From Cellulomonas gilvus ATCC 13127 (GTDB lineage: Bacteria > Actinomycetota > Actinomycetes > Actinomycetales > Cellulomonadaceae): a stretch of DNA of 64,000 bases. Below the pieces are notes generated by a model, which worked only from the letters and a program-made list of their open reading frames with translations, was not told the origin of the DNA and made no database searches. A program made the position numbers and the translations under genes. The DNA is taken from positions 3,162,001 to 3,226,000 of the forward strand of contig NC_015671.1 in NCBI RefSeq assembly GCF_000218545.1. Direction: 5' to 3'. Numbering within the stretch: position 1 is the stretch's first letter; the number at the start of each line of letters is the position of its first letter. This document shows positions 8,559 through 15,789 of the stretch, one piece after another.

Positions 8559-8762
8559 ATGGCAACTGGCACCGTGAAGTGGTTCAACGCCGAGAAGGGG
8601 TTCGGCTTCATCGCGCCCGACGACGGCGGACCGGACGTCTTCGCCCACTACTCAGCCATCCAGTCGAGCGGCTTCCGCTCGCTGGAGGAGAACCAGAAGG
8701 TCGAGTTCGAGATCACCGAGGGCCAGAAGGGCCCGCAGGCCTCGAACATCCACCCCCTCTGA
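8559..8762 (+). CDS. Cold-shock domain protein (CspA family)
   Basis: A 67-residue single cold-shock domain with RNP1 KGFGFIAPD and RNP2 VFAHYSAI; it binds single-stranded RNA and DNA. The start is ATG 8559, giving the classic [11 protein letters not shown]-terminus, with AAGAAAG 11 bases upstream. About 200 bases upstream are free of genes, leaving room for the long leader common in cold-shock mRNAs. A strong hairpin terminator follows 30 bases after the stop. Confidence 0.95.
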   Translation: MATGTVKWFNAEKGFGFIAPDDGGPDVFAHYSAIQSSGFRSLEENQKVEFEITEGQKGPQASNIHPL

Positions 8763-8791
8763 CCGTCCCGAGCCACGCTCGGACAGTCTCG

Positions 8792-8828
8792 ACGAACGGC
8801 GGGTCCCCTCGGGGGCCCGCCGTTCGTC
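8792..8828 (+). terminator. Hairpin terminator after cold-shock gene
   Basis: An inverted repeat of about 15 bases (arm CGAACGGCGGG, then the complementary CCCGCCGTTCG) with a short loop, followed by a weakly T-containing tail. It lies directly after the cold-shock gene. Confidence 0.7.
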
Positions 8829-8944
8829 GTTCCTGAGCCGCTCGTGCGCCTGGCCGGGCTCAACCCGCGGACCGGACCTGCCGAGTAGTCAGTGGACGCC
8901 GGCTCTGCGGGCGGACCCGACGAGCAGCGCGACGGAGAGGCCTC

Positions 8945-9511
8945 ATGAACGCCCCCACCCCCGGTTGGTACCCCGATCCGCAGCGCCCTGACCTGGTGCG
9001 CTGGTTCGACGGGACCGTCTGGACCGCACACGTGGCACCCGCGGCGCCCGGTGGCCCGGGTGCGGCGCTCGCGGCGGCACCGCGGCGCCGGTCGGCCGGC
9101 ATGACGGCACTGGTGATCACCCTGAGCGTCCTGGGGGTGCTGTTCGTCGTCGGGATCCTTGCGGCCATCGCCATCCCCGTGTTCCTCAACCAGCAGAAGG
9201 TCGACGCCTTCCGCGAGGCGGTCGACGCGCAGTCCTGCGAGCGGGTCGAGGACGACTGGACGCGCCTGAGCGTCGAGGACCCGGGACCCGGGGAGCGGCC
9301 GGTGGCGTCGATGGACCTGGCGCCGGTCGACGACGAGCGCGCCACGGTGCAGCGGCCGGGCGCGGGCATCAAGGTCCACGTGCTGACGTGCGAGGGGATC
9401 GTCGAGGACGACCGGGGCGATCGGAGCTTCGTCCGCATCGAGGTGCAGATGGACCGGGACGGGCAGGGATGGCTGACGCCGCTGGACCCGACGGGCTCGG
9501 GCACGCCGTGA
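8945..9511 (+). CDS. DUF2510 membrane protein with secreted tail
   Basis: 188 residues. The N-terminal DUF2510 motif PGWYPDP...RWFDGTVWT is cytoplasmic. A single transmembrane segment follows at about residues 55-80, ending AIAIPVFLNQQ, which resembles pilin-like N-termini. An extracellular domain of about 105 residues has cysteines in QSCERV and LTCEGI that could pair. A GGAGAGG site precedes ATG 8945. DUF2510 proteins are actinobacterial and mostly of unknown function. Confidence 0.75.
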   Translation: MNAPTPGWYPDPQRPDLVRWFDGTVWTAHVAPAAPGGPGAALAAAPRRRSAGMTALVITLSVLGVLFVVGILAAIAIPVFLNQQKVDAFREAVDAQSCERVEDDWTRLSVEDPGPGERPVASMDLAPVDDERATVQRPGAGIKVHVLTCEGIVEDDRGDRSFVRIEVQMDRDGQGWLTPLDPTGSGTP

Positions 9512-9577
9512 CGCGCGCGCGTCCATGCCCGGCGCGGCCCGGGAACGCACGGCGCGGCGCCCTCTAGAGTGGCCTCC

Positions 9578-9874
9578 GTGATCTTCAAGGCGGTGGGCGA
9601 GGGCAGGCCCTACCCGGACCACGGGCTCGAGACGACGAAGCAGTGGGCCGAGGTCCCGCCGCGCCAGGTCCGGCTCGACGAGCTGGTGACCACGAAGCGG
9701 ACGCTGGACCTGGGGAACCTGCTCGCGGAGGACTCGACGTTCTACGGCGACCTGTTCGCGCACGTGGTGCAGTACCGAGGCGTGATGTACCTCGAGGACG
9801 GCCTGCACCGCGCGGTGCGGGCCGCGCTGCACCAGCGGCCGGTGCTGCACGCACGTGTGCTGGTGATCGAGTGA
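9578..9874 (+). CDS. Conserved actinobacterial protein of unknown function
   Basis: 98 residues from GTG 9578; GTG 9569 is an in-frame alternative. TAGAGT ends 7 bases before GTG 9578, which fits a leaderless transcript starting at this codon and decides the start. The protein contains conserved-looking stretches PPRQVRLDELVTTKR and EDSTFYGDLFAHVV and ends in HARVLVIE. I recognise it as a family that accompanies LytR_C genes in actinobacteria. Its function is unknown. It overlaps the next gene by GTGA. Confidence 0.7.
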   Translation: MIFKAVGEGRPYPDHGLETTKQWAEVPPRQVRLDELVTTKRTLDLGNLLAEDSTFYGDLFAHVVQYRGVMYLEDGLHRAVRAALHQRPVLHARVLVIE

Positions 9875-10506
9875 GCGACGCGGACCGCGCCCGCGCGCTG
9901 CGCCGGCGCCACATGCACGAACGTCAGGCCGTGGTGTTCGGCGTCCTGCTGGCGACCCTTGCGGTGGTCGGCCTGGGCGCCGCGGCCGTCTACACCGGGA
10001 GCCTGAGCCTGCCGTTCGTCGAGGAGGAGTTCTCGGCCAGCCCGACCCCCACCCCCGTGGTCCGCTCGTACCCGTGCCCGCCGGAGGGTGCGCGCCCGGT
10101 CTCGTACGGCAAGATCACGGTCAACGTCTACAACTCCACCAAGACCGGCGGTCTGGCGGCGAAGACGCTCGCGTCGTTCACCGACCGCGGCTTCAAGGAG
10201 GGCAAGACCGCGAACCAGCCCGAGTTCGAGGGCACGGCGCTGGTCACGTTCGGCCGCAAGGGCATCGCGGCCGCGTACACGGTCGCGGCGCACATCCCGG
10301 GCGCCCAGCTCAAGCTCGACGCGCGCAAGGACGCCACGGTCGACGTGACGGTGGGCACCGAGTACACGGCGCTGATCCCGGTCGACGAGGTCAAGCTCGA
10401 CGCCAAGGAGCCGCTGGTCGCGCCCAAGGGGTGCACGCCGCTCGCTGACCTCAAGCCGACCGCGACGACCGCCCCGAAGCCGACGAAGTCCGCCTCGTCG
10501 GACTGA
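9871..10506 (+). CDS. LytR C-terminal domain membrane protein
   Basis: 211 residues with GTG start overlapping the preceding stop. A short basic cytoplasmic tail leads to one transmembrane helix (about residues 20-45). A Pro/Thr linker and a LytR_C domain (NVYNSTKTGGLAAKT..., about residues 85-180) follow outside the cell. LytR_C domains sit at the end of LCP cell-wall ligases or stand alone, as here, and are thought to act at the envelope. A bidirectional terminator overlaps the last codons. Confidence 0.8.
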   Translation: MSDADRARALRRRHMHERQAVVFGVLLATLAVVGLGAAAVYTGSLSLPFVEEEFSASPTPTPVVRSYPCPPEGARPVSYGKITVNVYNSTKTGGLAAKTLASFTDRGFKEGKTANQPEFEGTALVTFGRKGIAAAYTVAAHIPGAQLKLDARKDATVDVTVGTEYTALIPVDEVKLDAKEPLVAPKGCTPLADLKPTATTAPKPTKSASSD

Positions 10507-10526
10507 GCTCCCGTCCGACGAGGCGG
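10490..10526. terminator. Bidirectional terminator between convergent genes
   Basis: A perfect 14-base stem (arms 10490-10503 and 10513-10526, core GCCTCGTCGGAC) with a 9-base loop. It lies between the convergent LytR_C and permease genes and overlaps the end of the former. Confidence 0.75.
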
Positions 10527-10533
10527 CGCGTCG

Positions 10534-11913
10534 TCAGTGCGCGGCGCCCTCGACCACGGCGTGCTCGTCGCCACCCGGCGCGGAGGCCGGCGAGGCGGGC
10601 TCGTGCGTGGTGCCGCGCCACCGGGCCACCACCCGCATGAGGTGGTAGATCCCGATGGCGCACGCCGTGCCGAGCGCGATGCCCTTGAACGTCAGGTCAC
10701 CCGGGGTCCAGGTGAAGTCGGCGATGCCGACGACCAGGGCGACCGCGGCCGGCATGAGGTTCACGGGGTCGGAGAAGTCGATGCGGTTCTGGATCCAGAT
10801 GCGCGCGCCGAGCAGGCCGATCATGCCGTAGAGCAGCGTGGCCGCACCGCCGATCACCCCGGGCGGGACGGTGCCGACGGCAGCCCCGAACTTGGGCGAC
10901 ATGGACAGCACGAGCGCGGCGAGCCCGGCCACCCAGTACGCGGCCGTGGAGTAGACGCGCGTCGCGGCCATGACACCGATGTTCTCGGCGTACGTCGTGG
11001 TGCCCGAACCGCCGCCCAGGCCCGCCAGGGTGGTGGCGACGCCGTCGGCCAGCAGTGCGCGGCCGGTCATCGGGTCCAGACTCGTGCCGGTCATCGCGGC
11101 GACGGACTTGAGGTGGCCCACGTTCTCCGCGACGAGCACGAACACCACGGGCAGGAACAGCGCGAGCACGTTGAAGTCGATGCTCGGCGTGACGAACTCG
11201 GGCAGGCCCACCCACGCGGCCTTGTCGAGCTCCGCGAAGTCCACCTCGCCGCGGATGAGTGCGACGACGTAGCCGAACGCGACGCCCACCAGGATCGAGA
11301 GGCGGCCCAGCATGCCGCGGAACAGGACCGCGCTGAGCAGGATCGCGCCGAGCGTGCACATGGCCGTGACGGGTGCGGCGCGGAACCCGCTGGTCTCGTC
11401 CACGCCCCACGCGACCGGCGCCAGGTTCAGGCCGATGAGCGCGACGATCGCGCCCGTGACCACCGGCGGCATGACGGCGTCGATCCACCGCGTCCCGGCC
11501 AGGTGCACCACCAGGCCGACCACCGCGAGCAGCAGACCGGTCAGCAGGATGCCGCCGACGGCGACGGACTGACCGCCTGAGGCCTTCGCGGCGGCGATGG
11601 GGACGATGAACGCGAAGCTCGAGCCCAGGTAGCTGGGCACGCGGTTGCCGGTGATGAGCAGGAAGCCGAGCGTGCCGATCGCGGAGAAGAACAGCGTGGT
11701 CTGCGCCGAGAACCCGGTGATCAACGGCACCAGGAACGTGGCCCCGAACATCGCGACCACGTGCTGCAGGCCGATGCCGATGGTCCGCGGCCATGCGAGC
11801 CGCTCGCCGGGCGAGACCACCTGCCCGGGCGTGATCCGCCTGCCGTCGCCGTGCACCGTCCACCCGAACCGGCTGCCCTGGGTGGCGTCCTTCGTCGTGC
11901 TCGGCTGCGTCAC
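10534..11913 (-). CDS. uraA: Uracil/xanthine permease, NCS2 family
   Basis: 459 residues with about 12-14 membrane spans. NCS2 hallmarks are QHVVAMFGATFLVP in TM1, SSFAFIVP, and the substrate-site segment GGGSGTTTYAENIGVMA. It imports uracil or related bases by proton symport. The salvage enzyme upp lies in the window at 41.6 kb but is not linked. The start ATG 11913 has GGAGGAGC nearby upstream. A small palindrome lies in the divergent promoter region. Confidence 0.9.
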   Translation of the reverse strand: MTQPSTTKDATQGSRFGWTVHGDGRRITPGQVVSPGERLAWPRTIGIGLQHVVAMFGATFLVPLITGFSAQTTLFFSAIGTLGFLLITGNRVPSYLGSSFAFIVPIAAAKASGGQSVAVGGILLTGLLLAVVGLVVHLAGTRWIDAVMPPVVTGAIVALIGLNLAPVAWGVDETSGFRAAPVTAMCTLGAILLSAVLFRGMLGRLSILVGVAFGYVVALIRGEVDFAELDKAAWVGLPEFVTPSIDFNVLALFLPVVFVLVAENVGHLKSVAAMTGTSLDPMTGRALLADGVATTLAGLGGGSGTTTYAENIGVMAATRVYSTAAYWVAGLAALVLSMSPKFGAAVGTVPPGVIGGAATLLYGMIGLLGARIWIQNRIDFSDPVNLMPAAVALVVGIADFTWTPGDLTFKGIALGTACAIGIYHLMRVVARWRGTTHEPASPASAPGGDEHAVVEGAAH

Positions 11914-12025
11914 GTGCTCCTCCGTACCCCGGCCGTCGCCGGTCGCTCGCTGGGGGCTCGGGGGGGCGCTCGTCGGCCCCTCGCCCGTCCCGAGAACGGA
12001 CAGTAGCGGTCCCGCTCGGCGCGCA

Positions 12026-12039
12026 CGGGAGTTCTCCCG
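12026..12039. promoter_or_regulatory. Small palindrome in divergent promoter region
   Basis: CGGGAG-TT-CTCCCG sits between the divergent permease and 12087 genes. It could be an operator. There is no further evidence, and short GC-rich palindromes are common in such DNA. Confidence 0.25.
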
Positions 12040-12086
12040 GTGGCAAGGTCGTTCGGGTAACGTCCGACCCGACCTCGGAGGTCACG

Positions 12087-12311
12087 ATGTCCGATCACGA
12101 CGAGACCAACGTCCCGCCCACGGCCGCGGACGCGGTTCCGGGCGGCGTCCCGGACCCGGTGGTGGCGACAGCACCCACGGCGCCGCCGGCAACCGACGAG
12201 TCGAAGGACGACGAGATCGACGAGACGCTGGCGGCCGAGCGTCCGCCCGTGTACCCGGCGGCGGGTCCGCAGTCGGGCGTCGTCCTGCCGCCCGTCCCGC
12301 CGCGCACCTGA
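12087..12311 (+). CDS. Small acidic proline-rich protein
   Basis: 74 residues, rich in Pro, Ala, Asp and Glu with no hydrophobic span, so probably cytoplasmic and disordered. A strong GGAGGTCACG site precedes ATG 12087. It lies 54 bases before the membrane glycosyltransferase and may be cotranscribed. No known domain. Confidence 0.55.
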   Translation: MSDHDETNVPPTAADAVPGGVPDPVVATAPTAPPATDESKDDEIDETLAAERPPVYPAAGPQSGVVLPPVPPRT

Positions 12312-12365
12312 CCTGACCGCCGCCCCACCCCGGGGCCCGCCATCACGGAGGCCCCGCTGAACCGG

Positions 12366-13652
12366 TTGCTGCGATCGCCGCTGGCCCTGTGGTGCGCGTT
12401 CCTCCTGGTGCACGGCTGGATCCTGGTCGTGGGCGTGTGGTGGAAGCCCAGTGAGACGTTCTGGGACATCGACCTGTACCGGTGGTGGGTGTGGCAGGGC
12501 CTGCACCAGGGCGTGTGGCCCGTGCTGGACGGGCCGTGGGTGTACCCGGTCGGCGCGCTGGTGCCGATGCTCGCCGCGGGCGTCGGCGGCACCGGGTACG
12601 GACACGGCTACGCCCTCGCGTGGACGCTGTGGCTCACCGCCTTCAACGCGGCGGGCGTGCTCGCGCTGCTGCACGCGCCACGCGTGATCGGCCACCGGCA
12701 GGTGGCGCGGACGCAGGCGGGCGCCTGGTGGTGGATCGCGTTCATCGCGCTGCTGGGCCCCGTCGCGATCGGGCGGCTGGACGGCGCCGTCGCACCGATC
12801 GTGGTCGGCGCGCTCGTCCTCGCATTGCGGCACCCCGCCGTGGCCTCGGCGCTGCTGACGTTCGGCGCGTGGGTCAAGGTCGCGCCCGGCGCGCTGCTGC
12901 TCCCGCTGGTCCTCGTCGTGCGGCGCAAGGCCGAGGTGGTGGCGGCCGCGGCGACCGTCTCCGCGGTCGTCGTGCTGGGGGTCGCGGCCGGCGGCGGCGC
13001 CGCGCACCTCACGTCCTTCCTCGACCAGCAGGACGGCCGCGGGCTGCAGATCGAGGCGGTGGGTGCCACGCCGTGGGTGCTGGCGAGCACCTGGCGGCCC
13101 GACCTGCGGATCGAGCTCAACGCGGAGCTCGTGACGTGGGAGGTGCACGGCACCGGCACGCAGGCGGTCGCGGACGCGCTGGGCGCGCTGTTCTACCTGG
13201 GGCTGGCCGCCGCGGCCGCGCTGCTGTGGTGGTGCACGCGCCGCCTCGGTGACCGGTTGTGGACCGACGCGACCGTGCGCGCCCAGGTGCTGATGCGCGG
13301 CGCGCTCCTGGTCAGCCTGCTGCTGATCGTGCTCAACAAGGTGGGCTCGCCGCAGTACGTCGGGTGGATCGCGCCGCCGGTCGCGGTCGCGCTCGCGCTG
13401 CGCCTGCCCCGGTGGCGGACCACCGCATGCCTGGTGGCGGGCATCGCGGGCGTGACGCAGCTGGTGTTCCCGTGGGGCTACGCGGACATCACGGGCGGCG
13501 GCACCGGCATGGTGCTGGTGCTCGCCGCCCGCAACGTCGCGCTCGTGGTCCTCACCGTCCTGGTGGTCCGTGACCTGGTGCGGGACGTGCGCACCGCGGC
13601 GCCCGCGCGCGCGATCCCGGCCGAGCCCCGGCCGGAGGCTCAGGTCAGCTGA
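12366..13652 (+). CDS. Polytopic glycosyltransferase, GT87/DUF2029-like
   Basis: About 428 residues and about 10 membrane helices. An early WDIDLYRWW motif carries the acidic pair expected near the active site of GT-C enzymes, which use polyprenyl-phosphate sugars. Related actinobacterial proteins are mannosyltransferases of envelope glycolipids. The start is uncertain: TTG 12366 lies 14 bases after GGAGG, whereas an in-frame CTG at 12357 is only 5 bases after it. The 3' end overlaps the convergent LLM gene by 13 bases. Confidence 0.75.
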   Translation: MLRSPLALWCAFLLVHGWILVVGVWWKPSETFWDIDLYRWWVWQGLHQGVWPVLDGPWVYPVGALVPMLAAGVGGTGYGHGYALAWTLWLTAFNAAGVLALLHAPRVIGHRQVARTQAGAWWWIAFIALLGPVAIGRLDGAVAPIVVGALVLALRHPAVASALLTFGAWVKVAPGALLLPLVLVVRRKAEVVAAAATVSAVVVLGVAAGGGAAHLTSFLDQQDGRGLQIEAVGATPWVLASTWRPDLRIELNAELVTWEVHGTGTQAVADALGALFYLGLAAAAALLWWCTRRLGDRLWTDATVRAQVLMRGALLVSLLLIVLNKVGSPQYVGWIAPPVAVALALRLPRWRTTACLVAGIAGVTQLVFPWGYADITGGGTGMVLVLAARNVALVVLTVLVVRDLVRDVRTAAPARAIPAEPRPEAQVS

Positions 13653-14581
13653 GGGACGACCTCCTCGGCGACCAGCGCCAGGTGGTCCAGGTCCGCCAGG
13701 TCCAGCACCTGCAGGTACGTGCGCGTGGCGCCCTGCTCCCCCAGCCACCGCAGCCGCTCCGCCACCTCGCCGGGCGTGCCAGCCAGGCCGTGCTCGCGCA
13801 GCTCGTCGGGCTCGCGGCCGATCGCCTGCGCGCGGCGCCGGAACTCGGCCTCGTCGCGGCCCACGCACAGCACGAACGCGGCCGAGAGGACCAGCTCGTC
13901 GGCGGGCCGGTCGATCTGCTCGCACGCGCTGCGCACACCCGCGAACTTGTCCGCGACCGTGTCCAGCTCCGGGAACGCGAGGTTGAACTCGCTCGCGTAC
14001 CGGGCCGCGAGCGCGGGCGTCCTGCGGGGGCCGTTGCCGCCGACGATCACGGGCACACCCGCGCGGCCCCGCGCCTGCTGGACCGGCTTGGGCAGCGCCG
14101 GCGAGTCCGTGAGCGTGTAGTGCGCGCCGGTGTGCGAGTACGTCTCCCCCAGAGGCGTGCCCCACAGACCCGTGACGATCTCGAGCTGCTCCTCGAGCAG
14201 GTCGAACCGCTTGCGCGGGAACGGGATGCCGTACGCGGTGTGCTCGGCCTCGAACCAGCCCGTGCCCAGGCCCAGCTCCACGCGGCCGCCGGACATCTGG
14301 TCCACCTGTGCCACCTGGATCGCCAGGATGCCCGGGTAGCGGTAGGTGACCGACGAGACGAGCGTGCCGAGCCGGATGCGGGACGTCTCCCGGGCCAGGC
14401 CCGCGAGCGTGGTCCACGCGTCGGTGGGGCCGGGCAGCCCCGTGCCGCCCATGGCCAGGTAGTGGTCGGAGCGGAAGAAGGCGTCGAAGCCCAGCTCCTC
14501 GGTGGCCTGGGCGACCGCGAGCAGGTCGTCGTACGTGGCGCCCTGCTGGGGCTCGGTGAAGATGCGCAGCTGCATGGTCAT
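13640..14581 (-). CDS. LLM-class (F420-dependent type) oxidoreductase
   Basis: 313 residues in a TIM-barrel luciferase-like fold. Typical segments are FDAFFRSDHYLAMGG near the N-terminus, RIRLGTLVSSVTYR, GGRVELGLGTGW and VPVIVGGNGPRRT. Actinobacterial members usually use F420 or FMN; the substrate is unknown. Start ATG 14581 is preceded by GAGGAAG and overlaps the upstream glycosylase stop by ATGA, so the two are translationally coupled. Confidence 0.85.
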   Translation of the reverse strand: MTMQLRIFTEPQQGATYDDLLAVAQATEELGFDAFFRSDHYLAMGGTGLPGPTDAWTTLAGLARETSRIRLGTLVSSVTYRYPGILAIQVAQVDQMSGGRVELGLGTGWFEAEHTAYGIPFPRKRFDLLEEQLEIVTGLWGTPLGETYSHTGAHYTLTDSPALPKPVQQARGRAGVPVIVGGNGPRRTPALAARYASEFNLAFPELDTVADKFAGVRSACEQIDRPADELVLSAAFVLCVGRDEAEFRRRAQAIGREPDELREHGLAGTPGEVAERLRWLGEQGATRTYLQVLDLADLDHLALVAEEVVPQLT

Positions 14582-15546
14582 GTCTTCCTCGTGGTGGTGC
14601 GGGGTCGGCGCTGGCACGTCGGGCAGCGGTAGAGCTTGCGGGCGGCCATGTCCTCGACCAGCACGGGCGTGCCGCACACGCGGCAGGGCTCACCCGCGCG
14701 GTGGTACACCCAGTGCCGGAGCCTGGTGTCCGTGGCGGCGGCCCGGCGCTCGTCGGGCGTCAGGTCGTCGCGCGTGATGATCATGCCCTCGGCGATGCCC
14801 GTGGCCAGGAGCGTCGCCCAGTCCTCCCACAGCGCGGTCGCGGTCCGCACCGGGACCTGGCGGCCGGGCGTGCGCGGGTCCAGGCGCGCGCGGAACAGCA
14901 GCTCGGCGCGGTAGATGTTGCCGATCCCCGCGACCACGGCCTGGTCCATGAGCAGCTGACCCACGGCGACCGAGCGCGCGCGCAGACGCCGCACCATCTC
15001 GCGGCCCGCCGCGGCACGCTCGTCGTCGTCGGTGAGCGTCGCCGGGTCCGGCCCCAGCCGCTCGACCGCGGCGGCGGCACCCGCGGGGTCGAGCACCTCG
15101 CACGCCGACGGGCCGCGCAGGTCCGCGACCGTCTCCTGCGACGCGAGCCGCACACGCACCTGACCGACGGGGTCCGGCGGGAACTGCGCGACCAGCCCGC
15201 CCTCGTCGGCCGGGCCCTCGCGCTCGTCCTCGCCCATGCGCAGCACGCGGCGCAGACGTGGCGCACCCATCGAGCCCCAGGCGAGCTCACCCGTGGTCAC
15301 GGGCGTCAGCCGGCCGTGGAAGTCCCAGGCGCCGTACAGGCCCAGGTGCACGCGCAGCACGTCACCCGAGGCGAACGTGAGGAACAGGTGCTTGCCCACC
15401 GCGGTGGACTCGAGCAGCACCTGACCGTCCAGGCGTGCGGCTCCCGCCGCGAACCGGCCCTGGGGCGAGGTCACGCGCAGCGCCCGGCCGACGAGGTCGA
15501 GCTCCAGCTGGCGGGCGATGCGGTGGACGGTGTGACCTTCGGGCAC
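14578..15546 (-). CDS. Fpg/Nei-family DNA glycosylase (endonuclease VIII-like)
   Basis: 322 residues. The N-terminal PEGHT places the catalytic proline at position 2 and glutamate at 3. The H2TH helix region GQLLMDQAVVAGIGNIYRAE and the C-terminal zinc finger CRVCGTP...CPTC follow. The enzyme excises oxidised bases and nicks the abasic site. PEGHT rather than PELPE points to the Nei2 type of actinobacteria. GTG 15546 lies 7 bases after TAGCCT on the same strand, consistent with a leaderless mRNA. Confidence 0.9.
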   Translation of the reverse strand: MPEGHTVHRIARQLELDLVGRALRVTSPQGRFAAGAARLDGQVLLESTAVGKHLFLTFASGDVLRVHLGLYGAWDFHGRLTPVTTGELAWGSMGAPRLRRVLRMGEDEREGPADEGGLVAQFPPDPVGQVRVRLASQETVADLRGPSACEVLDPAGAAAAVERLGPDPATLTDDDERAAAGREMVRRLRARSVAVGQLLMDQAVVAGIGNIYRAELLFRARLDPRTPGRQVPVRTATALWEDWATLLATGIAEGMIITRDDLTPDERRAAATDTRLRHWVYHRAGEPCRVCGTPVLVEDMAARKLYRCPTCQRRPRTTTRKT

Positions 15547-15561
15547 GCGTCGCAGGCTACG

Positions 15562-15789
15562 TCACGGGCGGGTGAAGCGCGGCCCCAGCGGAGCGGGTCG
15601 GGTGGTGCCCCGGACGCGTCGCGCGCCGGTCACCACGGCGGCAGGCGGGCGCCGGACCAGGGGGCGGCACCGCACCGCTGAGGGCTCCGCGGGCGGGGGA
15701 CAGTCGCACGGCTCGGTGGGGCGCGGGTCGGCCTCGGCGCACGGGCACGCCGGGCCGGTCGGCACGTCCTGGGGCACGGTGGTGCTCAT
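15562..15789 (-). CDS. Small Cys/Pro/Arg-rich protein
   Basis: 75 residues whose ATG overlaps the stop of the AAA+ protease gene by ATGA. It contains four cysteines (ACPCAE, PCDC) that could bind metal, then an arginine-rich tail. No family recognised. Support is translational coupling only; GC-rich DNA easily yields such frames. Confidence 0.4.
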   Translation of the reverse strand: MSTTVPQDVPTGPACPCAEADPRPTEPCDCPPPAEPSAVRCRPLVRRPPAAVVTGARRVRGTTRPAPLGPRFTRP

